Origin: Chiua virens
Lineage: Eukaryota > Basidiomycota > Agaricomycetes > Boletales > Boletaceae
NCBI GenBank assembly: GCA_019787685.1
Contig: JAHNUO010000013.1
Location: forward strand, 1,426,001 to 1,490,000
Length of the DNA: 64,000 bases
Direction of reading: 5' to 3'
In this document: positions 35,501 through 47,223 of the stretch, piece after piece
Layout: every line of letters starts with the position of its first letter
How positions within the stretch are numbered: position 1 is the first letter of the stretch
Position numbers and translations under genes: made by a program
The notes under the pieces: generated by a model
Told to the model about the DNA's origin: nothing
Database searches by the model: none
Seen by the model: only the letters and a program-made list of their open reading frames with translations

Positions 35501-35755
35501 TGGCAGATGCCACATTCACTGCTCCACTAGGTTGTCAATACTGACGCTACTCCCACCCCGATGACGTTCGAGTTGCCTTTCCAAGTCGCATCACACGGGA
35601 ACGTCGTGTTGATCAGTGGAGCATCCAACGCAAGCAACACGCCCACGACTCCGGATGCTGTAATTCCGGTGATGTCTTCCATGACGTTTGGCGAGACGTT
35701 CAACTATACTGCGCCTGCGTATAGCGTCAGTGCTTTGTCGGTGTCTATTTTGTAA
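32508..35755 (+). CDS. Secreted alpha-L-arabinofuranosidase, GH51
   Basis: ATG at 32508 opens a signal peptide (MPSHIRTKGLLVSATLLCSA) followed by VVTVNGTASHSISPLLY. Then come many small exons: GDGGLYAE, LLQNRAFQQVTP, a carbohydrate-binding-like beta region (about 33020-33600), FFRLPGGNNM, EGTWGYINTDGLGLLEYMYF, MAVWDGYSIGNGVI, and YVEIGNEDFF with the acid/base Glu of clan GH-A. LQGEYGVD (about 34895-34920) carries the probable nucleophile Glu, and LGTAAYMTGFERNGDIVFAA is typical of GH51. A C-terminal beta domain ends SVSALSVSIL. The enzyme releases arabinose from arabinan and arabinoxylan of plant walls. Exons join cleanly wherever I checked. Confidence 0.85.
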
Positions 35756-36496
35756 ATTGTTGCACCGCGCACGTGCTAGCGAAATAGCTACATATAAATC
35801 TCAATGTTTAAACACTTATGGCTCAAAGGACACCTCCCGAGTATTCATCGCTATACATTGCTACAGAACTTTGGCCACGTCTAGCCAGTTAAATGTTGGT
35901 GTATACATACTCTCCCACCGCAGTCGAGACTTGTGATGATGGCGAGTATTTGCGGCACTAAAATGCTTGACTACTACCTGCAAAGAACTGAAGAGAGGAA
36001 ATCAGTCACGCCTGCAGGTCGTCGAGGAGTCTCATCCGGACAGATTGAGGGTGATGGGGATGTTCGATATCCATCTTGAGGACCTCACAGTCAGATGTTC
36101 AAACCGGGCACTCGAGTCGGAAGAGGCTGCGGTGAGCAAGAACACGGATGGTGGTTCGTGTTTCCAGATGTCAGACAAGTCTGCCAGCGAGTCAACACTC
36201 CACGTTCCGATTGATTCTTCCCCTCTTCATATCCACCTACTCCGCTATTATTGTCGACCATCGTTCTTCTTGGGTGTGACTGAACTTGAAAAGCGCGCCT
36301 GAAGATTCATCGAGGTGATAAACTCGAGTGATCTCTGTGCTTGTGCTGGAGGGCCGCTGGCAGGCTGGTACTACTAAAAGTCAAGGAGACTGAGAAGGAC
36401 TCTGAATCCGACTCGCGATCGGATTCATTATGTGATCGCGACTAGTACGACTCGGACGTGTTTTGAAACTCCATCCAGTCGTGTCCAACCTTGAAC
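35756..36496. other. Intergenic stretch, nothing supported
   Basis: About 740 bp between the GH51 gene and the F-box gene, same orientation. Only short frames of random composition; presumably the terminator of the first and promoter of the second gene. Confidence 0.4.
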
Positions 36497-38225
36497 ATGT
36501 CCGCTCCGTGCGTGCTTCCAGTAGAACTCATTATACGAATCCTATGCTACTTGGAGCCTCGAGATATGATCCAATGGCGAACGGTAAGTATCTGTCTTCA
36601 AGTTCTGGTTGTATTTTGTCTCCTACGATCATGATAGGTTTCTCATGGGTTCTATGCCATCTCTTACGATACATCCCTATGGAAATCCCTGTATAAAAAT
36701 GCAGCTTTCCTTTGTCCGCCTGGGCCATATCCGTCTCAATCGATTGCGTCTCTCGAGCGGACCCTTGTAAAGTCGGCGCGACTTGCTCAGTCATGGACAA
36801 CACGCCCTATGCGTAGAGTATCGCTGGTCGAGATTCCCACTGGGAATCTTCGGCCACCTCTCAAGCTGATATGTGGACGATGGCTCATCGTGTGTCACAA
36901 GGCTAGGGAATTCGTGCTCTATGACACCGACTTTGGATGCAAGACACATGCACCCCAGGTCTTATGGAAGTGTGAAAAACAGCGAGTCAGAGGCTTCGAC
37001 GTGGAATCAATGGTATCTGCAGAGGGACAATGCATCGTTTACGTGTTAGTGGGGTTCATGTTTGGCGTGAGCGATGCCTCACTATTGTGGTGTGTCTCAT
37101 TTCTCCCTTTCGATCATTCTTTCTGAGAAATATACCCACAGGAATTTGTTGGAATTTCGATTGAATGGAGATACTGGCGAGCTCTATAGCTCAGCCGCCA
37201 TGGACCCTCATGTATCCCGAAGCGTCCTGGTTAGACCATGCCGTCAATTTGGTGCAGGACAGTCGCGATTTCTCTTCATTCCAGCCACTCCCGAGACCCT
37301 GGTGTTCGATACAGAGACAAAAACGTTTTATGAATTACCGCCTTTGCATGTGGCACTGGTACGTGAGAATGGTTGGATATGAAGTGACATGATTCATTTG
37401 GAAAACTAGGACGAGAACTCCGCAGAACTTACCCGCCAGGGCACGGGAGAACTGACCAGTTGCATCCAAATGGCATTCACAGAATCTCATCTCATCTCTA
37501 TCCACTACTTTGGAGAAGGCAGGGCCATAAATTTGACTGTTCTCATCCAAGTCTTCACGTTTCACCCTGTTGACATACCGGGCCAAACCAGAAAAGGGTT
37601 CTTCCGTCTCACACATGAAGGTCTCTTCCAGACGAGGTTTCTTATGAATATCAAAGTCATGAAACCTTGCATCGACCCCGTTACTGGGACAACAACCATC
37701 AGACTTCTTTCTCCCTCCGTCTGTTACTCGCAATCCACGATCGCATGCGTCGATTTGGTGCTCCTAGAAGCCTCGTCTGACAAGCTCTTACCAATCACCA
37801 TTAGTTGGCGTGAGATCGGCCTCCCAAACTTGGAGTCTATACAATACCCTCACCAGCCTCACATATGCCTCGATACATCTCATGACGGGGCTATTGCCAG
37901 AGGATTTTTCAGGGCGACGTTCCCAGGACAAGATCAGACTCGTCGAGAATCTCAAGTTCGGGGGATCATGAAATTTGAGCTCGACACTACTCTGAATCAG
38001 GAGCCACGCATCATTCACAGCGAATTCCAACAACCCGAATGGAGCATTGATGACGAACCGAATACTGATAACCAACCATCCTGGTCTCATAGCCCAGACG
38101 ATACTCACAGTTCTGCCATGCTCGATGGAACTCGAGGGAAATTGTGTTATTTGGTTTATGCCAGTGATGCCAGTGTCCCCTCGGAGTCCCACCGTTTGGT
38201 CGTTCATGTTGCACATATCGAGTAA
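36497..38225 (+). CDS. F-box protein
   Basis: Start MSAPCVLPVELIIRILCYLE at 36497: a canonical F-box (LPVELIIxILxYLxPxDxIxWRTV) cut by an intron at about 36580-36639, then SHGFYAISYDTSLWKSLYKN. A second intron (about 37043-37140) precedes NLLEFRLNGDTGELYSSAAM. A third, near 37365-37410, leads into the long last exon with a beta-rich C-terminal region (MAFTESHLISIHYFGEGRAI … ASVPSESHRLVVHVAHIE). About 530 aa. The F-box recruits SKP1-cullin ligases; the C-terminal half presumably binds substrate. This type is highly expanded in Agaricomycetes. Confidence 0.8.
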
Positions 38226-38546
38226 CTTGTTTACATGTATACTACCAAGTGAAAAAGGAAAAATAGATACACCTGTTCATACAAGAGGGCATCAGGTTGA
38301 TGGATATTCGGCAGGGCATCTCGCCAGTTCAAAATGCCAGTACTAGTGAAGAGTTCTCCACCCTTCGCTGTACGCACTACTCAGGCTTGGTATTGATGTC
38401 AATGTTCTAATGTGGTCATCGAGTCACGGTCGTCTTGGACCTGCATCGATGCATCATGATAATGCCAAACAACCAACGACACGACACTAAGATTGCTGAA
38501 GATACAGACAAATATACCGAGAAGATACAGTACTACGTACTCCGGC

Positions 38547-41500
38547 CTAAAATCCAGGGACCTTCTGACGTTTGGTCCGTCGCGTCCTACCCGCACCGTC
38601 AGGCCTAGCAATGGCATCTCGTACGGCCACACCCTCGCTCGTTCCTATATCCGCATCGTTCCCACCTAGCATTCTCAATAACCGCCGCTTCTCCGCGGCC
38701 TGTTCCGGATCCTCATACACCACCCTCAAACTCTCCTCCGTGGACCGTGGACCGCCCGTGTCCAGCCCATCCAGAAGCATCATGTTGTCCAGCTCCATTG
38801 GCTGATGCGGCGGACGAAAGATAGGACGAGGGGGGGAGAAGACACTCTCGCGAGACGCGTCCCGAGATACCATCTGTTTAAAAGACGTGAGTTTGACGCG
38901 AGTATCAATCTATGAGACGTACGTACGTTGGATGGCGCACCGGGTCTTGCTCGCTTTCCTCTCTTCGCCCCACCCGCCCTCCCTACGCCTTTCGTCTCCT
39001 CGTCTGCCACCCCGATCGCCCGTTTCCCGAGGAGTGTCGTCAGACTCTCGTGGAGTGCTCTGGCGATGGCGTCCGTTTCTGGGATACCAGCAGGCGAGGA
39101 CGAGGTGAACGCGTTAGGAATCGAACTCGGAGGAAGCTTCATTGGTGAAGGTGAGGTCGACGATGGAACTCGGGCTTGTAGTTGATTTGGATCTTGGGCT
39201 TGAACGTTGGCTCCAATATCGTGGTTACTACCAACGGATTGACGCGTCGGCGTAACGTAGGTAGGTAGGGGTATGGGTACAGGAGGAGTGGGTGCGGGTA
39301 CAGGTAGTTCGGCCTCGATGGTGGGTGGAGAACTACTTTGTGGAGGTGAAGCGGGGGAAGAGGGTATCGTGGGCAGGCCATCGTGGGCTGCGTCACCCTC
39401 TGGAGGATCAGAATCGTGCGTCAAAAATCTTGGTTTGCCAAACAGCCCGTAACGTGCAGCGGACGTCGTCTCCAACATCTTCCCGCCTTGGGGGTGGTCC
39501 CAGTCCCGCGGAACCGTGTCTTGGAGGAGAGCTGCATTCTTGGGGAACATGGGTTGGTTGCTCGAACCATCTGAGGGAAGGAAGGAATATGGCACTACAG
39601 ATGCAGCAGCCAAGATACAATTACCGTTCGTGATGTCAACCATTTGGTCGTCTACTTCTTTTTCCTTGCCCTTTCCCTTGTCTCTCCTGATTTCCAAAGT
39701 TGTATCTGGACGCGGAGCGTAGTCGAGACCATCCTCGGTGTCGATACAAGGTCCCGTATGAGATCCACCAACGATGTATTGGTCCACTGGTAGAATAGAT
39801 TCTCTCCTTGCGATGTCTTCCAACCACGCCAAGGAAACAACCGGAATTCGCCATTCTAACGCCTTGTCAAACTTGGCGCCTGTTCCACACGGACAGAGAA
39901 GGTGCGTCGACCTGCGAGAGAACGTCGGCTCAAGAGTAATCCCTGAACGAATGACAGTGAACACTTCTAACGGCAAAATAGACAAACTAAAAACAGACCG
40001 ATTGCCCTCACCAGTCTCCGAATCCAGCACAGCTCGGACTGATCTAGTCCAGACAAACTCAGCTTAATCTTTTCTGCGTCTACGACGGACATTATCTATG
40101 AGTAACATGAAAACTAGGCTGACGCGAACGTACCAGGCACTGGCATCGAAATAGTGAGTGGTGTAAATGATACATTTTCGTTGGGTTCACATATCCGTTC
40201 ATGGAAAACAGAATGTTCCAGCCAGCATTCTGTCCTGTACTTGGTTCGTGCCTGGTCATCAAATTCGTCGCGATAAAGCTTACTTCCACTGCAATAATGC
40301 ACCGCCGATGTCATCAGCTCAATGGGACGACGGTTAGCGGGTCAGGGGACGCACCTGATCAACCTCACTATGATGAAGGTCGGTTCTTCAGCGTCATCGT
40401 CCGTCACGATACCACCACCATTCTCAATTGCAAGCCGTACGTTGGGACAACGTGCTTCACCAAGCAGACGGAAGGTACATCCAACGAAGAGTGTCGGCAT
40501 GGCCGACCCTGCAGGCTGAATGGAATCATGTACACCACTCCCTTCTGCCTCACCAGGACAGAGTAACGGACACGTGTTCCGCCGAAACGGCTGTCGAACA
40601 GCAAGTTCTTTCATTGGAACAAACGAATTCGCGCGTCTAAATGACGATATGACACTCTCTTTCTCCCTGTCTTTTCCTTGTTCGACACCAGTTTTCTTCC
40701 GATTTGCCATACTCGGACGTTCTTGCGGGCGTGTTGTCGCTGAAGGCGACGATCGCGTACCTTGTGACTTTGAAGGACTTCGTACTAGTTTTCCACCCTC
40801 GAGTTCAAATCCGCGAGGTTTCAGAAGGTTTTGCCATAGCTGCAAGGTCACGGCGGCGACTGGCTTGTTTATTATGGCCATTTCTTCCTCCTCACCGTCT
40901 GTGGGAAGGTTGTTTATGACAGTAAAACTGCCGACGGGAATCATGGGCTTCGATTGCTTTGCCTGCCTGACGTCTTCCATGGATATAGTAGAATTTTGGT
41001 GAGAGCTGGGGACAGAATCATCGACTTGAAGCGGTGGGACAAGGTCTAAGTAACAAAAAGTTTGAAAGATCACACTTGCGAATCAAAGTTAGTTATACAA
41101 GTACTCACTTCCAGGTAGAGACTTGCGCTCCGGTCTTGGTCGGCTCACTTGATACTTCTTTTCGTCGAACCGACCTTTGAAAGAGTGTCGGCGGAGGTGC
41201 TACGTCAAATTTGAAAACAAACGACGCTCACCACCGAATTCAAGAGAGTCCCAGAACCACTCCTCCCAGACAAGATGTATATTTGCCTCTTTGCGTTTGT
41301 TAAACTTCTCCGCGTACTTCCTCTTGTCGGTTTCTATGTCGCCCGAGCACAGAAGATGGGTGACCCTGACAGGCCGCTCAAGATCCTTGAGATAGATTCC
41401 TTGGTGTTTTGTCACAAGACGGTTTATCTCAGTGCGTCTTTGCACGTCGTCTATGCCAGACAAGCATAATATGACACCCGAGAAAATAGGCAGTCGATAC

Positions 41501-42120
41501 TTGGTTACATCCTGGGAAGGAGTTAGAGGTCGAGGGTAGGAGGGAGATAGTTCCTACCTGTTCCACGTCGACGTCGTCCCCACGTAACCATACGGCATGT
41601 GCTTCTGTAATCCAGTCTGGAGTCATGATAGGGATCTTGAGCTCGAGGGCACACTGCACATGTGAGCGACGTCGAAAGGTGGAGATCCAAGAAGACGTAC
41701 CGTGTACTTGGCTCCAGTGTGCGAGTCGGCAATGAGATGAGTGACACGATCGGTCAAGTCATTGGTGGACATGGCACCGAGTTCGAATGCCATTTTGAAC
41801 AAGGTTGGCTAAATGAAAGTATAAGACTCGAATCCCATCGACTGGCAAGACAGACCTTGTCCATCCTTCCAGTGGCACATATGGTGAAGCCTTTAAATGG
41901 TTTCGGACAGAAATCTACCATACTCGCATTGGGAGGTATTTCAAAGTCTGAACTATGGTCGTAAGACACATCTTGGTCTTGAACTCGCGCGGTGCGAGTG
42001 GGTGGTGGTGCGGGACGTAGTTTGACATTAGGAACCTGCACAAAACGAAGTAATGTGAGATAGATGATGGACAATGCGGAAGACGGGACTGACCTTGTGT
42101 GATTTGTTACCGCGTCGCAT
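38547..42120 (-). CDS. DPB11: Multi-BRCT checkpoint/replication protein, Dpb11/Rad4(Cut5)/TopBP1 family
   Basis: Starts MRRGNKSHKVPNVKLRPAPP at 42120 (first intron about 42033-42093). BRCT 1: KPFKGFTICATGRMDK, LTDRVTHLIADSHTGAKY, IPIMTPDWITEAHAVWL. BRCT 2: LSGIDDVQRRTEINRLVTKH, VTHLLCSGDIETDKRKYAEK, IHLVWEEWFWDSLEFGG. After a Lys/Ser linker, BRCT 3 (LFVGCTFRLLGE, RLAIENGGGIVTDDD) and BRCT 4 (KIKLSLSGLDQSEL, ITLEPTFSRRSTHLLCP, IPVVSLAWLEDIARRES). The C-terminal third is Pro/Ser-rich and ends in a basic TRRTKRQKVPGF. The protein bridges CDK/ATR-phosphorylated partners for origin firing and checkpoint signalling in the nucleus. Both N-terminal BRCTs keep the Thr/Ser...Lys phosphate-pocket context. 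Confidence 0.85.
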
Positions 42121-42578
42121 CTCGAGCAACTTGTAAATTCAATCAAGTCGCGAATAACCAAAAGCGTGATAGTGGTCACGTGTTCTACTTCAGGGCTAGC
42201 CGATACGCGAATTGCCCCCTCTGAACAAGAACGATGAGGTGCTCCATGTGATGATGACGAATCTACTATACTTGAGCCACGAGATGAGGTCAAAGGCAGT
42301 TGTATTCGGCAAAAATGAAGCGAAAGAAGCTATGTGACGCATGTCCACAGCCTTGGCTCGCGACCGCCACTGGAACTTGTGATTCGTGCGCGTGAACCCG
42401 GAGTAAGAGGTGAATACTCACCAATATAACCGTTATCTGACGATCATCTGATAATAGTTAACCACCCCTGTATAACTGTCATCAAGTTCGTGGCCCTCAT
42501 TTAATGAGACAGGTGAGCATAAGCATGCTGATCAATTCAATCCAATCCTAGTACAGTGCTGTAACTTTGAAGATGTCC

Positions 42579-43346
42579 CTAATAAACGAACGGTACAAGT
42601 TTGTACTTCACTCTCCTTGCCCAATTTTCCCACTCCTTCCCAAAACTCTCCGACAAAAAGGAATCCTCCTCGGTCGACCGACGAATCATTGTAAGTACGG
42701 ATGCAAGCATGATCAAACCCCAGCCTCCGAACGCCGCCCTGACCCACCTCGCACGCAAAACGCCCGAGTCGCGCAGCCACGACCCACGACTACCATACAC
42801 GATGCTCGATCCAACGATGCACAGCAACAGACCCGTATAGCTCGGGTGACGGACTACGGCGTATGGGCCCGTCGTGATCAACTTGTGCCCCCTGAGTATG
42901 CACAACTCGAACTTGAAGAATTGTCCGAGCGCTCGGTACGTTTTTACGCGGATGAATCCCCCCGTCATGATCATGAGCTGTGCCGAGGAGGAACGGTCCG
43001 GTCAGTTTACTTGCTTTCGCAGGCCCGAGTGCCCTTAGGACTGCGGCAGTGGTACCGGACGAGCCTGGCGTACCCAGCGCTGCACCAAGGATGACCGCCG
43101 ACTCCGCCGCGGTAGCTAGCCATGTTGTGCCCTAATTGGACGGGTAAGTACTTGATGAACTCGAAGTATTTTCAAGGAGTGACCTTGAGGAACAAGTTAC
43201 AAGGTAATCCAGCATGTCTCCACATCCGTTCTCGTGTAGACTTCACCACGATCGTGTCATCGGGACCAGCAGGAGATGGGAAGTCGAGAGCTGAGTGAAA
43301 GGATACCAACGACAAGATTAGGAGTGGTAGCTTGCACAAAGACATG
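42579..43346 (-). CDS. ICMT-like isoprenylcysteine carboxyl methyltransferase-family membrane protein
   Basis: Start MSLCKLPLLILSLVSFHSAL at 43346 (signal-anchor-like; an in-frame ATG at 43387 also exists). An intron lies at about 43135-43180, another at about 42975-43010. Hydrophobic segments follow, then the family core: GHKLITTGPYAVVRHPSYTG (the GPY...RHPxY motif that binds S-adenosylmethionine), LLLCIVGSSIVYG, and the C-terminal EEDSFLSESFGKEWENWARR-V, ending KLVPFVY. Total about 230 aa. Such proteins methylate prenylated Cys or phospholipids in the ER membrane. Whether this is the canonical Ste14 orthologue or one of the fungal paralogues cannot be told here. Confidence 0.75.
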
Positions 43347-46051
43347 GCAGTGGACGATGGCAGAGGGGGATCGTAGGCTTTATCCATTGATGTATATTCC
43401 GTCTCTTATAGGGATACGGGCTAAGCAATTCGGGTTAAATGCACGACGCTAAGACCCGAAAGCTTCGGTAAATCTGTACCGAAAATATGATCACCATTCG
43501 CGATTTAGCCGAAATCGCGCTTATCATACAAGATATGTGTAAAGTTTGCTACTCGCGAGAGCGACAGCTACTTAGCTGTCATGAAGATGGACATTGGAGG
43601 CTATTACTTACCGCTGTAGCAGGACAAAAGTTACCATTCTAGAGTCAAAGGTAAAATCCGAGACATGAAATTCGGACGATCGAATAATGGAGATGCAACA
43701 TATCCATAAACTGAATCCTGAGATCTGAGATCTGAGACACAATGGGTCTGTAAGTACAAGATAACTGTAACAACTTCGTACAAATCGACACAGATACCCA
43801 GGCTGGTTATGCGCTCGATGAGATATGTAGGCACACTACGGTACTTGAATGGGAGGATCATTGAAGTATCGACAGCCAAAAAAGAGGTTATTGTCAACTT
43901 CGTAATCAAGATGAGTATGTAAAGGCCGCTACAGCAACAAAGGAAGTTAGCTTATTCATGACACAAGCACTCAATATAAACAAGGATTCATGGACACAGT
44001 CCAACCGCCAATCAGCACCTGAGTAGTGAGTCGTACTGCTGGATCAGATTTGAACTTTGTATTTCGCCCCTGTTGGAATCCGGGAAAAAAAAGAAACCGA
44101 CTGATTCACCCAGTGACTGTCTAGGAATAGACCAATATTAATTTATTAATTAAGTCACGATAATCCAGAGAACCTACAATGCTGTGCTGTACCTCGTGTA
44201 CGAACATTACATCACGGAGATCATATGGAAATGCGAGCCTGGTGGGACGTGGGGCGTCTCTATCGAGTCATTGACCCTGATAATGACCTGCTGCCAAGGT
44301 CGATTCGTGTCATGATCGATGTTTTCATAGCCGTCCTTGAATTCTGGCAAGTCCGAGTCGGTTGCGAGACGCTGTTCCGGCCATTGATGGTAATTTAAAT
44401 CATTGCAACGTCAAGCCGCTCCTCGACGTGTCGACCCACTATGAACTTTTGCATTCACGAATAAGAGGGATTTTAGGTTTCAACTTCCTGCGCCTCCTGA
44501 ATTCGTTTCAGGATGATCCACTCTCCAATGGAGTCCCGAGTCCCGTTCAAGGTACCGTGACACCTATCCCAGCATACAGGTACCCCAGTAGGGGTCATGA
44601 TGCTACTGGCAGCATCCTCGATCCCTTTCGAGAACTAGTACACGGCAATCAAACGAGTTCAGTTCCTATATCATATTCGATAGTCGTCCAGACGCACATG
44701 AAGAAAACCGGACCAGGCCAACACCACCGTTGAAGACGTTGTGACTGACAGAGCCCGTACAGGGGACCAAGGTGGCGTTTACACCTTGATACTGACGCTC
44801 ATTACGCAAAACTAGGATCAGAGATTCGAGAGCCTGAACGTGGAAAGCGAGGGATTCGCGGAAGCAATACAAAGTTCCGCCATCGAGGGACTCGGAACTG
44901 GACGTCCCTAGCAGAGTCAAAGTTAAGTCCTAGATTTCATATCGAGTGGTCAACTTATCATGCGTGGTCCTGACGTGGACTAGTTGTTCATTAGAAGAAA
45001 ATATAAGATAGAATAAAATAAAGATAATAAATTATAAATTTCAACTATTCTTAGAAATGAGAATAGTACTGACGCACGGCAGCGTAGCCTACCGGCTGTT
45101 GAGAGGATGGCGATTGAACTGAACTTGGAGGAGAGAGAACTGGGTGAAGTGGCACAAGTCCGTGGATCCATTTTCTGCGATACTGATACCGGATCCCAAC
45201 GGCACTAGCATCTCCCGCTAAGTTGCGCGCGGATGATTTCGCAAAACATGTACACGATACATGGGAATGAATGTCACCACAAGGTATTTGGTGTCTACAC
45301 GCCTTGGCCTGACGACCGAGTGGTACGAGGGGAAATTTGTAATGGCGTAACGAGCGGGGGATCACGAGTATTGGGATGGCAAGAAATGGGAACAACCTGT
45401 ACGAGTAACAAGTCAGCATATATACACGTGGGCTACCGTGAGGAATGTGTTTACCGCACGGTTCCGATCCCGACCCCGCCGGGATCTATATGGTTGCATT
45501 TCCAAGGGGCCAATGTTTCCGAGGTCGACATTGCTAGAGACGCATTACACTATACTGTGCGTGATCTGGATAATTTGGCAGAAGAGAGTGGTCAACACGG
45601 ACATTGATCGGCATCGCGTGGGATTTTGAAGATTGCGAACCGTTTCTGCCCGAATGTGACGTTCACCGTTTCGACTGCCCGTGTCCGTGGTTGAACATTG
45701 AGGGAGAGAGTCCAGGAATGCTAACAAGCTTAAGTTATCTGGAATCAGTATACACTTGAGCCGATGAACATGCGACAGACCAGTGGCTTGGTCTTGATGC
45801 GGCTGCGTTAAAAGTCAACAAATGTCCAAGGGAAAAAGAACCTATCGCGTACGACAACAACACGGCCGACAAAGCCATCTAGTGGGGAAATCCGAACAAT
45901 ATCTGTGCAGTAAGTATTCGACCTTACATGAGGTTGGTTATGTAGATTAGGCAGATCAATCAATCAAGTATCGTGACGTGGGAGCACACAAAGAACATGA
46001 AATTGAGGCAGAGTACTGCTATTTGAACACGAGCAGGTAGAGGTCACATTA
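43347..46051. other. Long intergenic region with AT-rich islands
   Basis: About 2.7 kb without a supported gene. Includes AT-rich tracts at about 44140-44160 (ttaatttattaattaag) and 44996-45050. On the minus strand at about 45440-45700 there is a weak coding-like piece (NVTFGQKRFAIFKIPRDADQ) that I could not build into a gene. Confidence 0.4.
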
Positions 46052-46540
46052 TTACTTGGACTCTGCATCCTTCACCTTGGACTCGAGCTCAGCCTGTAAT
46101 CTCTTGTTAGCACTCTCCGACAAACGTGTAAGACAGTTTTAGCTGTTAGCTAAAATTGCGACGCACAATCTGCTTCTTTTTCTCCTCGATCTATAAGAGC
46201 GCTTGAGTGTTACTGGAAACGAGAGCGGACAAGTCAACATACATCGGACTTGAGCTTGCGCAATAATTCGGCATCGTGTCGGACGAGCGTATTCCTCTGC
46301 AATATGTCAGACTCCTGCGGTTGTGCTGATTCGTCGAGGTTACCTTCATGAGCTCTCTCCTTTTTTCTACGAAAAAGGTTAATGCTGAGTGCGTCTGGAC
46401 CATGACATGGTCTGGGACCCTCACCCAAACTCCTTGCTCTGCGCAACACTTCCATCTCTCGAACTCGAAGTGTACGTCCTCACGAAAGCTGCACGACTAG
46501 AAAGGGTGGCGGGTGCACGGCGAGCAGCGATGGACAGCAT
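46052..46540 (-). CDS. INH1: Mitochondrial F1-ATPase inhibitor (IF1/INH1)
   Basis: Exons 46540-46425 (presequence MLSIAARRAPATLSSRAAFV), 46366-46344 (GKKERAHE), 46296-46243, then about 46192-46169 and 46093-46052, ending LESKVKDAESK. The motif KKERAHE ... HDAELLRKL followed by a coiled coil is the IF1 inhibitory region, which binds F1 at low pH and blocks ATP hydrolysis. Anomaly: splicing intron 2 (46297-46343, 47 nt, GT-AG) gives AHE-EEYAR and then a frame break. Keeping those 47 nt gives an open frame of about 101 aa throughout. One extra C at 46281-46282 would explain this. Head-to-head with the subunit h gene. Confidence 0.75.
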
Positions 46541-46664
46541 TATGGATATTGTCTGAGTGAAAGCTAAGCTTTGGTTTATACTGAAAGCGGCGAAGAGGGG
46601 GGCAGTGTGACACCGAAATAGGTGTGTCACTCTGTGTCACACTTCAGTTCTCTCTTTTGCAGTC
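46541..46664. promoter_or_regulatory. Bidirectional promoter of INH1 and ATP14 with GTGACA/TGTCAC half-sites
   Basis: The 124 bp between the two start codons must drive both ATP-synthase-related genes. It contains an inverted arrangement of the same 8-mer, GTGTGACA at 46605-46612 and TGTCACAC at 46635-46642, with another TGTCAC at 46625-46630 between them; the stretch can also fold (GTGACACC … GGTGTGTCAC). This may be a factor-binding site or 5'-UTR structure of ATP14. Confidence 0.5.
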
Positions 46665-47223
46665 ATGTCCTCGGTCCGTTTCTTCACGCAGGTGGTCAGT
46701 GCACTCTTGTCCATCGTCGTCGTCGTCGCGCCCATTGACATTCTTGACCGCAGTCTCGGAGTGCTCGCGGTGCACGAGCCTTTTCTTCCTCGGTTTGCCG
46801 CAGAGGTATGCTTTCCGCATTTCGCCGATCCAACAACACATTGACATGTTACCCCTCTTGCTGTAGACCTCGTCCAGGACATCTACGTCAAAGAACTCAA
46901 GTCCTACAAAGCACCCGTCGCAGTGCGTATCTGACACGTACTATCTCTCGTATCGCCGACTGCTTACATTCGGGGACTCGCAGGCAAAGGATGCTTTCGT
47001 CGGGAACGTGAAGGTGTTCACGTCACCCGCTGCACCCAAACCCCCAGTGCTTCCTGCAGACCTCGCATCCGAACTTGCCACGTATGACGCCGCAGAACCA
47101 ACGAAAGCAGAGGTGGAGGCGATCAAGTCTACCGGTCTTCCGGGAGAGCAAGTGGATGGCGGCGCAGAAGCCTTCTTGGCCTTCTTGGAAGCAGATGTAA
47201 AGCCTGCAGAGGCCCACCACTGA
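46665..47223 (+). CDS. ATP14: ATP synthase subunit h, mitochondrial
   Basis: Exons 46665-46691, 46754-46805, 46867-46922 and 46984-47223 add up to 375 nt and 124 aa with perfect phase. The presequence (MSSVRFFTQSRSARGARAFS) is Arg/Ser-rich; the mature protein begins DLVQDIYVKELKSYKAPVAA, the conserved ATP14 block, continues KDAFVGNVKVFTSPAAPKPP and LPADLASELATYDAAEPTKA, and ends AEAFLAFLEADVKPAEAHH. Subunit h belongs to the peripheral stalk of the F1Fo complex (equivalent to animal F6). Reading straight through the first intron gives a spurious hydrophobic protein. Shares its promoter with the gene for the complex's inhibitor. Confidence 0.85.

Noticed and set aside
44362..45607. Several 100+-codon frames in the 43-46 kb gap
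   Set aside because: Unrelated compositions in different frames, no motifs; treated as chance frames.
46665..46905. Hydrophobic 80-aa protein read straight through from the ATP14 start
   Set aside because: It is an artefact of reading through the first intron; the spliced product matches subunit h over its whole length.
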